Positions 11,268 through 22,716 are shown, numbered from the stretch's first letter. The stretch is DNA of 64,000 bases from Ischnura elegans (GCF_921293095.1 NC_060248.1:136350972-136414971); one strand, 5' to 3'. The notes: generated by a model not told the origin, from the sequence alone. Translations and numbers: made by a program.

Positions 11268-13485
11268 ATGGCATCTACAAAAAGAAGAAGAACTGAAGAA
11301 GAAAATCGAGAATTCAATCGGGATCAGACGGCGTCGTTCGCTTTCATATGCAACTCAGCTGGCCTTCCAACTTGTCTCATTTGCCACAAAAAACTCACAC
11401 ACAATAAATAATCAAATTTAGAGAGACACTTTACTACAAAACATACTGAGTTTGCTAGTAAATATCCAGCCGGCGAAGATCGAAAAGAAGCTGTCGGCGA
11501 GCTCCAAAAAAAACACAGCAATCAAGTTCCATGTTAAGTAAGTGGACGCAATCTACAAGTAATGTTAATCTAGCAAGCTTCGTGGTATCACTAGAAATTG
11601 CAAAAAAAGGCAAACCATTCACAGATGGTCAGTATATCAAAGATTGTTTCATACGTGCATCTGAAGAACTGTTTCGTGATTTCAAAAACTAGCGAGAAAT
11701 CTTGAAAAAAATCAAAGATTTGCCACTATCTGCTAAAACGGTCCAAGATAGAATAGCTAAAATGTCTTCAAATGTGACATATTTGCCGGTGGAAGACATT
11801 CAACTGGTGTCTGCCTTATCACTTGCTATAGATGAGTCTTGCCACATAAAAGACATGGCAAAAGTTGCCCTCTTTGTCAGGTATATGTCTTCCCAAGGAC
11901 CAAAAGAAGAACTTCTAGGATTGCTACCGCTCTCGGGACAAACTAGAGGGTAAGATATAGCAAATGCCGTGCAAAAATGCCTCGAAGATAATAAGATTGA
12001 TTTAAATAAAATTGTTTCAATAGCAACTGATGGAGCCAAAAGTAAGACAGGAAAAAATAAAGGGACAACAACGATTCTTCAGAGCAAAATAAATCACGAA
12101 TTTTTTACGTTTCACTGCATAACACACAAAGAAGCGCTTTGTGTCCAAACATTTCCGGCCGAAATAGTTGAGGTCATGAATTTGGTAATCAATATTGTTA
12201 ACAGCGTCTTGTCAAAACCACTCTACCATCGTCAGTTTAAAGAATTCTTAAATGAAATGGAGACTCAGTATTCCGACCTCCTTCTTCATAATAAAGTGCG
12301 ATGGCTTTCCAAAGGTGAGGTGTTGAAACGTTTTGCTTTGTGCTTAAATGAAATAAATACATTCCTCAATGAAAAAGGCATTAATCACCCTGAATTAGAG
12401 AACGGCAAATGGTTGCAAAAATTTTATTTCATGGTAGATTTCACGGCAAAATTAAACGAGCTGAATCTAAAACTGCAAGGAAATTGGAAACCCAGTCTAT
12501 GTTTTGGTAGAAGAATTGGTTTGTTTCGAAAAAAAATTAACTATTTTTGCAGAAGATATTCAGAGCGGTAAATTGCTTCATTTTCAATTTCTAAAGCAAT
12601 ATCGCGATAAAACCAGTGCAACTGTTGACACGATTTACTTCAGCACAGTTATAAAAAAAATTAAAGATGAATTTGCTGACAGATTTCAGCAATTTAAAAC
12701 CAACAAAACCACTCTAGCATTCATTGTGAATCCTCTCAACACAAATAGTGACGAAATCCACATTGAGCCATTTGGAGTTGATACTGGATCTTTAGAAATG
12801 CAATTGATCGATTTAAGAAGTAAAGCTTTGTGGAGTGGAAAATTTACAGAGTTGAAAAGCAAGTTGGAAGAGTTGGAGGTCCAGAAATATATGTACGTAA
12901 CGCAACAAAAATGGACAGCTTTAAAAGAATTGCTGCGAGTTGAGGCACTTATATTCGACGCATGGAATAGTATTCCAGATTGCTACAGTGAGATGAAGAA
13001 GTTGGCATTTGGAATACTGACAATCTTCGGATCGACATATTCGTGCGAGCAAGCGTTCTCTTGCATGAATATAATTAAAAGTAAAGTAAGAAGCCAACTA
13101 ACAAATGAAAATTTCTCAGGGAAAAATTTCTGCTGTGCCAAAAATTTCAGTCATTTGGAACTGTCATCTATCTGCTTTGTACCAATGATTTGTATGTGCT
13201 TTCGAACTGCTGTAGAATTAAAACACGTTACACAGCAGTTCATGACGTCATAGCGTCCTACCATGTCATCAACTCATTTGTAACACATTTTGAACTGCTT
13301 TGGATTTCCATTGGAAACTGCTATGGAACCAATTTTCAACCCTTGGAACTCATTTGGATTTAAATTTAGTAAGAAGCCAACTAATAAATGAAAATTTGGA
13401 GTCGTGTATGAAACTTAAAACAACAAGTTATGAGCCAAATTTATCCGAACTTTCTAAAACCATGCAAAGCCAACGCTCCAATTGA
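11268..13485 (+). pseudogene. hAT transposase, multiply broken
   Basis: Resembles the hAT transposases that gave rise to vertebrate GTF2IRD2/ZBED-type genes. It starts at ATG 11268 after a TTACAG site. A BED-type zinc finger (CLICHKKL ... HFTTKH) is cut by an in-frame TAA. Further segments in changing frames carry the catalytic-domain stretches [14 protein letters not shown] (about 11813) and IVSIATDGAKS (about 12010), then HCITHKEALC and VRWLSKGEVLKRF. Another shift lies near 12530. The C-terminal dimerisation motif [15 protein letters not shown] (about 13028-13072) is followed by [12 protein letters not shown], where a 283-bp insertion separates it from ESCMKLKTTSYEPN. It needs several repairs to be open, so it is dead. 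Confidence 0.88.
13115..13397. other. 283-bp insertion in hAT transposase with 30-bp direct repeat
   Basis: A 30-bp sequence (AGTAAGAAGCCAACTAA...) occurs at 13085-13114 and again at 13368-13397 with one mismatch, and the transposase frame resumes after the second copy. The ~253 bp between contain several TTGGAACT / TTTGGAnTT motifs and no coding sequence. A 30-bp target duplication is too long for common DNA transposons. A retroposon or a template-switch event is more likely. Confidence 0.6.
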
Positions 13486-14040
13486 ATTTGTTTGTTTTTA
13501 TTTTTAAATACAAATTACATTGTTTAATAAAGTTTAAAGTTTTTGAAAAGTATGTTATTGTTTGTTTTTATTTTCACATCGATAGGACATGTGCTTGGAG
13601 AGCAACGCTTTGCCAATTTCAAAGAAGTTAAAAAATTGGTTAATTAATGGTTTAATTCACAGGAGTTACAATTCTTTTAGAATTTTATCCATAAATTACT
13701 TCAGAGATGGTAAGATGTATATAATCGAATGGTCAATACTTTGATTAAATAAATTTTAAGGAAATACTTGAAATAACGTGTTTTATTTTGCGAAAAATCC
13801 GGTAAAGACTTTTACATACACCTGATATATTACCTAATTTGTTGTAAAAAACACTACTAATATAAGAATAAATAGATATTTTTCTTATGAATAGATAGAT
13901 TCGTTTTTTTTTTTCAAAAAAAATATTTATGCGAGTGCTATTTATAGTTGGCAAGAAAAATGTTTGTGGCTCTTTAAAACTTTGAAATTTTGTAAATTGT
14001 AATTTTTGGCTCTTCCGACCTAAAAGGTTGCCGACCCCTG

Positions 14041-14550
14041 ACCTAGCCCCTTTGCCGTGTGTCCAGCATTAGTGCCGCCTGACCCCGTCGGGGTTTGGGG
14101 CGGGTCGACCGCACGCTGTGTCTTGGGGAAAAATCCTGTCTCTTTCTGAGAGAGCGGAGAAATTGGGTGGACTAAAATTCTACTGTAAATTCTACCCTTG
14201 CAATCCGCACGTAGGTCGAAAAAGAAGCATTACTGCCATTTCCTGGAGGTACGAATCAGGAAACGGTTGGCGGTTGAGTCCCTGCCTTTCGAATGGCAAT
14301 TAGCGTTACTTCAGAAAATTTTGTCCTTTTGTATGAATTTCTAATGCTCTCCAGCTCTCTATACCTCCAATGCAACTGGAAAAGATTCTACCATAATGCG
14401 CTTCCGTTTGTAGATTTTTTTGTATGCATATCAGTAGTGAGTTGAGGAAGAAAGTAAGAAGTCGATAAATATATCAAGAGAAGAGAATCGTCGCGATTCA
14501 AATAGCTGTAGGGAATATTGAAGATCAGTCTGGAAGTGAATTGTAAACAT
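14041..14550. other. piggyBac 5' interior, no confident gene
   Basis: Begins with the hAT target copy. It resumes piggyBac sequence with a degenerate acidic N-terminal region appearing towards 14550. Nothing else is assigned. Confidence 0.4.
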
Positions 14551-15260
14551 CAGTTCAAGGACATTCTGACCAATCCTTCAACATCTGCGTGTGATGGAAG
14601 CGACGAAGTCCAAGATAGTGAATCCGATGGCGACTTTGGCATGATAGCAAATGCACAGCTCTATCCAACAAAATGCAGCTGTCCTTTTATGAGGTAAATT
14701 CCGAATAAACCAGACAGATTTGGAATCGAGTACTGGGTTTTGACAGATGTGAAATGAAAATACACCCTAAATGAATTTCCATATTGTGGCAAAGATGATG
14801 ATTGGCCATCAAATCAAGCGTTGGGGAAATAATAGCTACTAAAGTGACCGTAACATACAAGAATTCAGGAATAAATGTAACTTGTAACAATTATTTTCCA
14901 TCCATCCAGCAGGCAGAAAGTCATAAAAAATGGAAAACTTCTCTTGCATGGACGATCTGAAAAAAACAGCCGCGATGCGAAAATATCCATGACCCCTAAA
15001 ATAGCCATGTAATCCATTCAACGCGAGTGTTCAATATTACCTTAGGCCATACTCTTAGGTGGAATCAGGCAAACCAGAACAATAATGCACTTTGACTCAG
15101 CAGCATGATCTTAGACGACACTATTTCCGAAACGAATAAAAGAATACCAGAGACCATCCTATTTCATAATAAAAACAAAGTGTGAGTAGATATGATGGAT
15201 AGTACGTATCAATTTATTTACACGTCTCCAAATCCAACAGCCATAATTCCACGGGCACAA
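14550..15260 (+). pseudogene. piggyBac transposase remnant
   Basis: Translated fragments in mixed frames match the piggyBac (DDE_Tnp_1_7) family. An acidic N-terminus (SDEVQDSESDGDFG, about 14598-14640) is followed by PDRFGIEYWVLTDVK interrupted by TGA, then LNEFPYCGKDD, a GINVTCNNYF stretch (about 14870) and, after a gap, a piece resembling the family's later HNK.K...DMMD motif (about 15175-15200). Stops and shifts are frequent. It probably belongs to the enclosing TTAA-flanked element. Confidence 0.75.
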
Positions 15261-15792
15261 AAAAGAAAAAGGTGCCAAATACCATCAAATTGAATCATTG
15301 CACCAATTTCCTTTCCATTTTCCAAATTCCTTTTCAAGTGCAAATGCCTGGTGTGGTAACACCCTCTGCCACACGCTTTTAAGCGGCTTGTGGGTTAGTG
15401 TGTAGATTTATAAATCGTCCAATGAACGCATTCAGCGCAAAAATATATTTTGTGGAAACAGCGCTGAAAAAATACTGTCTGTCTGAGATTTACAACAAAG
15501 TAATAAGTTTTAAAATTTTTTACGCAAATTTTGTAAACACAGTACCCCTATTGTTCAAACATGTAACACAACTTTTGTATTGAGTGTATATATTTTCATT
15601 ATTAGATTTGCAATCGACTACTAGATTACGGTTTAATTCATGATTCTTTAAAATAATTGTTATTAACTTTTGACGATGGAAATAATATTTAATAATGTTA
15701 AATAGTGTTTTTAATGAACTGATTCAACAGTTAATACGATTAAACTGAATATTGGTTGAAAATTAGGCGTTTTATTCCAAAATACATTTTAG

Positions 15793-15850
15793 GGGTCAAA
15801 TGACCCCTAGCCGTCCTTCTAGGTAGCGCGAAACTCCCGTCCTCCTAGTG
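15793..15850 (-). repeat. piggyBac right terminal inverted repeat
   Basis: Contains GGGGTCAAATGACCCC and GTCCTTCTAGG, and ends GTCCTCCTAGTG against TTAA. It is the inverse of the left end, with an extra internal copy of the repeat unit. Confidence 0.8.
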
Positions 15851-15854
15851 TTAA

Positions 15855-16678
15855 AATGGGGTATATATTTTGTTGGTCGACCCTAACTTTCTCTTGGGTT
15901 GCAATATGAATATGGGTAGAAGTTAAAAACCCATTTTTGTCAATCGTTGTTTTTTGATTAGGTGGTTGAACCCAACTGTTTGGTCAACCCAGGGTTCTCA
16001 TGAACCCAACTGTTTTGCCAACCCAAGGTTGCCCATTTTTTAAGTGGTTGGTTATTGTATTACTTTACTTGGTTTTAAAATAAACCACAAAATATCTCTG
16101 ATGAGAGAAGGAACATTTGAGTTTGGTAAAGATATCCTGGTGTTATACCAGAAATAATCTTCCCAGTTCCTTCTAATCGCTGATGATAATTAATTGTAAT
16201 TTTGATTCACTATACACCGAAACAAGCATCACATTATGAGATATTGATTATTAATTTTATTTTCTTGCTATGTAATACTAAATAATTTACTCTATATCAA
16301 TCAGCAATATTTCGTGTCTCACTCTTGTAATTATGTCATGTTACTCACTTAAGAATTCTGTTGAATTCCAAACATCACTCTTGAAGTTATCATTTACAGA
16401 GTGATAAAATGTATGTTCTTCTCAAAACTATTTTTTGAGTGATATTTCTTGAAAACTATTGTCTCAATCAATAAACTTTTTTATATTCAGTTCAATTCTA
16501 ACCACTGAATAATGGTTTTTTGTAAAATTCATGGGGGGTTAAACAGTGGGTGTTAATCCAGTGAAAAACAGTGGACCTGTGATGCCTCAATAAGTTTTCC
16601 AGGCATTAATCAGTTCTTGGTGGACGTTTCTTTGTCCACAAGTTCAAGCAATTTTGGTGGTCATTTTCCCACAGAGGA
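15855..16678. other. no gene seen; short AACCCAACTGTTT duplications
   Basis: AT-rich sequence with two copies of AACCCAACTGTTTxG near 15968 and 16005. No reading frame or repeat termini were recognised. It ends at the second copy of the 840-bp repeat. Confidence 0.45.
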
Positions 16679-17518
16679 TGTGGCATTTTTTAGTGTCCCC
16701 CCCCCCTCCAATATTTCTGGTACCCCCCCCCCCCCCCGCAGAAATTCCTCGAACTTCCTCGAACTTCCTCCGAACTTATCCGCAGAACTTCTCCCGCCAA
16801 GAACTTTTCGCGCTAAGGTTTTTTCGCGCAAAATGCCCTTGTAGCAAAATGCCCTGTCTCGCAAAATCCTGTCTCTGGAAAATCCTGTCTCTGGAAACCC
16901 TGCCTCTGGAAACTCAGCCTCTGGAATCAGCCTCTGAAACAGCCCCGAAACAACCCCGAACCAACCCCGAACCAACCTACCTGCAATGCAAGACTTATAT
17001 AGGACTACTGCGGAGAAATACTTACTCCTTGGCAAGCAAGGGGAAATCGGTGCTAAGGCCTTAGTATTGCACTTGGAGTGAGAAGTTTTACCATTGTCCT
17101 ATCACATCTCTCTCTCCCTCCAACACCTCACCCCAGTATCTCCTTCCCCTCCATGTGTTCCAATGAATATCCCTCTGATTCGACTGATGTCTCCAACCCA
17201 GAAGTTGAGGGGAAAATTCTGGCTGGTATGCTGTTGTCTCAAAACCAGGGAATGCTGTTTTGCGGAGCGGCCGTTTCTGCAGGGGCAGTGACGCATCAGT
17301 GGAGCAGTAGTTGAATTCGCCTGGCTACCCCTCCACTCCCTGGAAGAATCACTCCCCTCAAATCCTGTCTTGTCCTGAACAGGCAATCTCTCTTCTGCTT
17401 GTGCCCTGGTCGGCGACACATGTCTAGTGAGACATGGCAAATTTAGAGCAATTATTCTGCTGGTATTTAGCTGGTAATGTTTCCTTTGGGATCATGAATT
17501 ACTATCATTGTTTTCTGT
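16679..17518 (+). repeat. ~840-bp interspersed repeat, copy 2
   Basis: Second copy of 1186-2029, same strand, with longer C-tracts near 16699 and 16724. Identity stops after ATCATTGTTTTCTGT in both copies. The pair brackets the Gypsy relic and the whole piggyBac nest. Confidence 0.7.
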
Positions 17519-17733
17519 AATACTTCTGATTTTTGAATACTCTATTTTGAATAGATATCGAACGGTAATAACTCGTAAATTGTTAACTACCTTTTTCTTG
17601 TGAGCTGTTTTACTTGTTTGTGGAGTCTTTCCCTGATCCAGCTTGTGACCGACAGTTGGAGTATTTCCCTTGTCTGGGCCTACATGAAAAATCAACTAGA
17701 TTTACGACGTAACGTCACAAGGTGTAGACGAAG

Positions 17734-18225
17734 TGTCGCGTCACGGGGCCGTTGTGCTCCGCCCGAAATGCAATGCATGCAGGGCCGGAACTAGCCTTAC
17801 ATTTACGACGAAAATAATAAGAAAAGAGAAATGAGGGACTGGAAACCAAAATTTAAATAAAGTGAAAGGAAGAAATGACGGGGGTGGAAGAAAATAAGGA
17901 AGGGAATCCCGCCTTACCTTGGCTTCCGCCCGAACTCTGCACCCCATGCGTCCGTCCACCACTTGATTCTCGTCAGAGCTTCGACGAGATAAACGCGTCT
18001 TCGCCTTGAACTCAGGCGAACGAAAGCTGTCGTCTTCGCCCGGACCCAAGCGAATGAATGAATACCGGTGCCGCAGGCCTGCACCGTTCTTCCGGTGCTG
18101 CTCAAGCCCTCTTTAGGCAAAACAGTACGGCACAAAACAAAAAAACCAAGGCAGGCGGGAAAAAGAAGAAAAGAGGGAAATTCAAATGGAAGAAAAGAAG
18201 ACATAAGGCTGTTCCGGCCCGAACA
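17734..18225 (-). repeat. BEL-1 3' LTR
   Basis: 492 bp, with matching termini and length to 22801-23292. Confidence 0.92.
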
Positions 18226-18423
18226 TACCGCCCACCTGAATTTAGCAAAAATTCACCTCTTTATAACGAAAACTGAAATAAGCTGCGTTCTTAGTCCTAT
18301 CCTAAGAGTTGGGTTTGGGATACTATAGCTTCACTTCCAGAGGCCCATCTGGAAGACTTACTACAGGACTCAGGTTAGGCCTTGGATAGGGAATAAGAAG
18401 GAATAAGAATGTTAAAAACGAAA

Positions 18424-21400
18424 CTAACGCGCAACTAGCGGGGAAAAAAAAGAAAATCTTACATCCGATCTCACAAGTGCTCTACCAGATATAATCCAAA
18501 ATTTTCTGACGATTAATGCCTCTACCATTCGAGGTCCCCCGTGCAGAGATGCAAAGTGATAATGTCGCACAATCAATCTAGAGAGATGACTCTCTTTAGG
18601 CAACAAAACAGGTTGTTTATGTGATTGAGACAATGCGGAATTAATGAGCCTGCCACCCACCCTGAGTATCCCTTGATCATCAATAATAGGAGATAAACGA
18701 GCAAAAGTAGAATGAAGACACTTGTTTCTAGAAATAAAATGGAAAAAAAAATTCTTGAAATGACATTTCTGAACCAGTTTTATGATGAGGTTAAGAGATT
18801 CGGTCCATTCAGATTCCAAAATAAAAAGATTGGATGGTCGCTGCACTCCCTTACAACCAGAGATAAATCTACGCACAAATACAACTGTTCGTATTAATTT
18901 CAAGTAGCAGGAGTACGCCTTCATCCAATGACATGAACATCCCTTTTCATCTTGGATGGCCCCTGCCCATTGCGCTTGAATCTTAACCTCCAGTAGATCA
19001 TTAGCATATTTACTTTCCGAAGGTATAGATGGCCACTTTGATTCATCTTCCCTTAGAAATGCCGGACCTGACCAATATAAGTCGCATAGCAGTAACTGAT
19101 TTGGCATCATTCCCCTCGAAACACAATCCGCTGGATTGTTGGATGATTCAATATGCCTCCACGAAGAACTGGGAATTGAAGCCGTAATATTAGTGATTCT
19201 GTTAGCAACAAAGGTATTTAATAAATGAGGTGACATTCGCAACCACGCCAACACAATCTGAGAATCGGTCCAGGCATATATTTTGAGGATCTGAAGTCTT
19301 TTGTCCAAAAAAGATGACAAACGGGATAGAAGCTTAGATAACAAGTACGCTCCCATTAACTCAAGCATTGGAATAGATAAAGTTTTCAAGGGAGCAACTT
19401 TACTTTTAGCTGCAACTAGATGAACATTAATTTCTGATTCTGCGATCGTTCTTATATACACCACCGCACCGTAGCCGCGCTCCGATGCATCACAGAATCC
19501 GATCAGTTGCGCCTCTGAAGACCGTGGAAATATATATCGAGGAAACTTTATCTGCTGCAACAACTGACTCTGCGAGACAAAATTATCCCATTGATTCTTA
19601 ATGACTTCTGGAAGGGAATCATCCCAAGATAATTTTTCATTCCACAGGGATTGCATCAAAACTTTAGCCCATAAAGTTACGGGAGACAAAGCCCCAATCG
19701 GGTCAAAAATTCTGGCAATGTTCGAAAGCAGCTTTCTTTTTGAATTGACCACCGTATCAAAATTGACATGATAGGAAAAAGTATCGGATTTTGGTGACCA
19801 ATACATTCCCAAAACTTTTAAAAGGCAAACATCGCTCGAATCAAAATTTAAAATTGATACCCGTTTCTCCTCGGGAATATGACTTAACAATTCCGGAGCA
19901 TTGCTTGCCCATTTTCCAAGAGAAAAGCCTCCTGATAATAGCAAGGAAATTAATTGCTTTTGCAAATTTAGTGCCTCTGCAATCGAGCTCGCTCCCGTGA
20001 CGATATCATCAACATATGTGTCATGAAGAAGCACCTTTGAGGCTAACGGGAAATTTTGTCCTTCATCACTGGCGAGCTGATGTAGAGTTCTGATCGCTAG
20101 AAAAGGTGAAGAAACAACTCCGTAGGTCACCGTATTCAATTCATAATCCAATAATGAGGACGATGGATCCTCTCGGAAGACAACGTGTTGATAGGTGCGA
20201 TGGTCGGGATGTAACGATATTTGTCGATACATTTTCACAATGTCGGTAATAAACGCGACCTTATGCGTCCTAAATCCAATTAAAAGGTCAAAAATGTCCT
20301 TTTGAAGTTTGGGACCAGTTTCTAAGACGTCATTTAGTGAATTACCGAGTGATGTCTTCGCCGAGGCATCGAAAACAACACGTATTTGACCGCACTGAGA
20401 AGCATCCTTAAACACGGCATGATGGGGCAGATAATACGATCCGGGACTCGTAGACCTGGACATATGTCCCAGCGACTCGTACTCGCTCATGAATTTATGG
20501 TACTCGCCTTTTAAACGCGAGTTCCTTGACAATCTGCGCTCCGTGTTCATCCAGCGCGTGATAGCATATCCATGAGAATCTCCCAGAGTGGGAGGACATG
20601 CCTTAAATGGCAACATAACTTGATATCTACCGTCAGACATACGACGATGCGTATTTTGAAACCCTACTTCGCATTGCACGTCTTCAGGTCTCGGTAGAAT
20701 TTCGACCTCCAATTCTTCCACTTCCCAAAACCTTTTCAGTTGATCAAGAAGAAGTGTCTCCCTCTTACCAATAGCCAGCGAAATTACCTGAGAAGGATTC
20801 TGGGGGGAAATGGTTGGATAACTTCCCATTATAACCCAACCGAACACAGAATTCATAGCTATCACATTTGCGTAAGACAATGATTTCCGCCCACCAAGAA
20901 GAATCCTAGGAAATAAATCCATGCCCAATAACATTTCTACGGGGGCCGGTCTATCAAACTCGGGATCTGCGAGACGCAAATGTGCAAATTTTTTGAAAAG
21001 ATAGAGTGGGATAGGAGTTGTTGGAAGTTCATTTAAGACCTCCGATACTACAACAGACCTCGTGGTCAATACGGGGGATGACGTATGTCTTGGAGATAAA
21101 GAGCATAAAACCTGACCGTTGGGTTGCTGCAGGGGAACATGCGCTAAGCCAAATAGCTCGCCCTCGTAAGCGGAGATGGGCAAAGATAATCGCCTTACCG
21201 CCGAGGACGAAATAATGGATAACTGCGAGCCCGGATCTATTAGAACTCTGATACGCTCCCACGCCCCATTACTAGCCTGAATCAAGGCAACCGCTGTGCC
21301 TAGAATAGTCGAATGCTGCCGATCACTCCGAGTGCATGACGATATGATAGCATGGGGTATGGATGAAGTGGTAGATGTTTTTGACAAGGAAATACCCTCT

Positions 21401-22716
21401 TGACTATCGTCACGCAATCCGGTGGAAACCTTTCCTGCGTCCTTCGCGCCGACTGAGTTCCCGTCTTCGGCAGAATTATGTAAAGACGTGTGGTGATAGC
21501 GTTTACATCGTTGACAGCGCATACCTCTTGCTTGACACTTGGGAGCCCAATGACCCGGCCTTAGGCAATTGAGACACAGCCCTTTTGAACGCACAAAGGT
21601 TGAACGTTGATTACAACTCATTTCAATGTAACGTGGACATTTAAATAAAGGATGCAAAGAAGAACACAATGGGCAATTATCACGTTTCTCTGAATAATTA
21701 GACATCCTTGAAGAGGCTTCGTTGGCTGAAACTGGCAGAGAAAATTTAAATCTACCTCGAGAATTCGTGGAGGTAAATTTAGAAACCGATCCACTTGATG
21801 TTTGCAGAATTTTATTTCTTTTCTTTACAAAATCAATTAGATTTGTTACAGAAGGGAACATGTTTCCACTCAGCGATCCTTCAAACTGGGATAATATCTC
21901 AGAATTCAAAACTCGAGCGGCTAAGCGGAATAAAATAAATTCTCCCAAATCTGGAATATTCAGGGTCCCTAAGGCCGCATACATTTCTGCAAATGTTGTC
22001 ACGAATTGTTGTAACTCTGCTTGATTATTAGAAATTTCTGGAAACGACAACATTTTGTCCAAAAATGAAAATCCAAGAATGCGAGGATTATCATAAAAAT
22101 CGTTTAATTCTCTCCAGGCGGATGGATAATGAGCTTCGCCAAAAGGCACAGAGGCAATTATTGCCAATGCCTTACCTTGGAGAGAAGATTTAAGATAAGA
22201 AAATTTTTCAATGGCGGATATATCATTCCGGTAATGCACCACCGATTTAAACATATCGCGAAAAGCGGGCCATTCAGAAAACAGCCACGAAAACTTCGGA
22301 ACATCAATGGCTGGGAGTTTACATTTTTGAGATTGCACAGGGGCTTCCCCGTCCACATCGCTCGTGGACGCCCTCAATCCATCAGAAACAGACAAAATAA
22401 AATAATACTTCTCCTCGAACTCCTTTGCCAAAACGGAATCTATCTTATACACGTCCGCGCGATTGCAATTATTGCAGTGCTCAAAAATTGCCAAATTTTC
22501 ATCTAAAAAACCACGATAAACTTCCTTTAGACTAGAACACCTGGCAGAAAATACGCCAAAATTAGGATGCTCCCTGACTCGCCCCTGGTATTCACTCAAC
22601 TGACGTGCCAAATCATACGCGACCGAAAGAGTGGCTTTGAACTGGTCCCGTTTGAATCGCAGAAGGGATAGACGCGATTCGAAATTCTGTCTCGTGGTTA
22701 TTTCACTTTCTGGCAT
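18424..22716 (-). CDS. BEL/Pao Gag-Pol polyprotein lacking integrase core
   Basis: Single open frame of 1430 codons starting at ATG 22716, ~60 bp after the primer-binding site. Order: Gag with a DUF1759 region (PKFSWLFSEWPAFRDMF, about residue 140 onward); zinc knuckles (CPLCSSLHPLFKC, CLNCLRPGHWAPKC, CQRCKRYHH); a DUF1758 retropepsin whose motif reads IDPGSQLS rather than the usual DSGS; RT with YVDD at 20006-20017; RNase H (GFCDASERGYGAVVY, AWTDSQIVLAWL); and the start of the integrase zinc-binding region (SLHGGPRMVEALIVRKFW). The protein then diverges after SGRALVRSDV and stops, so the DDE core and the DUF5641 tail are missing (complete relatives such as BEL-3 here are ~1.7 kb-codons long). 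The junction near 18465 looks like an internal deletion. Confidence 0.93.
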   Translation of the reverse strand: MPESEITTRQNFESRLSLLRFKRDQFKATLSVAYDLARQLSEYQGRVREHPNFGVFSARCSSLKEVYRGFLDENLAIFEHCNNCNRADVYKIDSVLAKEFEEKYYFILSVSDGLRASTSDVDGEAPVQSQKCKLPAIDVPKFSWLFSEWPAFRDMFKSVVHYRNDISAIEKFSYLKSSLQGKALAIIASVPFGEAHYPSAWRELNDFYDNPRILGFSFLDKMLSFPEISNNQAELQQFVTTFAEMYAALGTLNIPDLGEFILFRLAARVLNSEILSQFEGSLSGNMFPSVTNLIDFVKKRNKILQTSSGSVSKFTSTNSRGRFKFSLPVSANEASSRMSNYSEKRDNCPLCSSLHPLFKCPRYIEMSCNQRSTFVRSKGLCLNCLRPGHWAPKCQARGMRCQRCKRYHHTSLHNSAEDGNSVGAKDAGKVSTGLRDDSQEGISLSKTSTTSSIPHAIISSCTRSDRQHSTILGTAVALIQASNGAWERIRVLIDPGSQLSIISSSAVRRLSLPISAYEGELFGLAHVPLQQPNGQVLCSLSPRHTSSPVLTTRSVVVSEVLNELPTTPIPLYLFKKFAHLRLADPEFDRPAPVEMLLGMDLFPRILLGGRKSLSYANVIAMNSVFGWVIMGSYPTISPQNPSQVISLAIGKRETLLLDQLKRFWEVEELEVEILPRPEDVQCEVGFQNTHRRMSDGRYQVMLPFKACPPTLGDSHGYAITRWMNTERRLSRNSRLKGEYHKFMSEYESLGHMSRSTSPGSYYLPHHAVFKDASQCGQIRVVFDASAKTSLGNSLNDVLETGPKLQKDIFDLLIGFRTHKVAFITDIVKMYRQISLHPDHRTYQHVVFREDPSSSLLDYELNTVTYGVVSSPFLAIRTLHQLASDEGQNFPLASKVLLHDTYVDDIVTGASSIAEALNLQKQLISLLLSGGFSLGKWASNAPELLSHIPEEKRVSILNFDSSDVCLLKVLGMYWSPKSDTFSYHVNFDTVVNSKRKLLSNIARIFDPIGALSPVTLWAKVLMQSLWNEKLSWDDSLPEVIKNQWDNFVSQSQLLQQIKFPRYIFPRSSEAQLIGFCDASERGYGAVVYIRTIAESEINVHLVAAKSKVAPLKTLSIPMLELMGAYLLSKLLSRLSSFLDKRLQILKIYAWTDSQIVLAWLRMSPHLLNTFVANRITNITASIPSSSWRHIESSNNPADCVSRGMMPNQLLLCDLYWSGPAFLREDESKWPSIPSESKYANDLLEVKIQAQWAGAIQDEKGCSCHWMKAYSCYLKLIRTVVFVRRFISGCKGVQRPSNLFILESEWTESLNLIIKLVQKCHFKNFFFHFISRNKCLHSTFARLSPIIDDQGILRVGGRLINSALSQSHKQPVLLPKESHLSRLIVRHYHFASLHGGPRMVEALIVRKFWIISGRALVRSDVRFSFFSPLVAR

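Larger units (their letters stand above)
10268..14040 (+). mobile_element. hAT DNA transposon, nearly full length
   Basis: The termini are TAGGGGTCGGCAACC on the left and the inverse of CAGGGGTCGGCAACC on the right, differing at one base. Perfect 8-bp duplications ACCTAGCC flank it (10260-10267 and 14041-14048), as expected for hAT. CGGCTC-rich subterminal repeats (GCGGCTCTTT) occur at both ends. It encodes a broken transposase on the plus strand and lies inside the piggyBac element. Confidence 0.93.
6257..15854 (+). mobile_element. piggyBac-type element with two nested insertions
   Basis: The left end is TTAA (6257-6260) followed by CACTAGAAGGACGACAGGG and GTCATTTGACCC. The right end is the inverted form, ...GTCCTCCTAGTG then TTAA (15851-15854). 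Subterminal copies of CTAGACGGACGGCTAGGGG lie at about 6442 and, inverted, at about 15800-15822. TTAA duplication is the hallmark of the superfamily. Removing the two nested elements leaves about 2.5 kb, the usual size, containing a decayed piggyBac transposase (about 14560-15240). Confidence 0.85.

Noticed and set aside
1186-17518. 840-bp repeats as LTR pair of the Gypsy element
   Set aside because: No TG...CA boundary, no matching target duplication, no primer site after copy 1, and no polypurine tract before copy 2; the copies look identical while pol is decayed.
17741-18049. 102-codon frame in the BEL-1 LTR
   Set aside because: Lies wholly inside the LTR and appears in both; BEL LTRs are non-coding.
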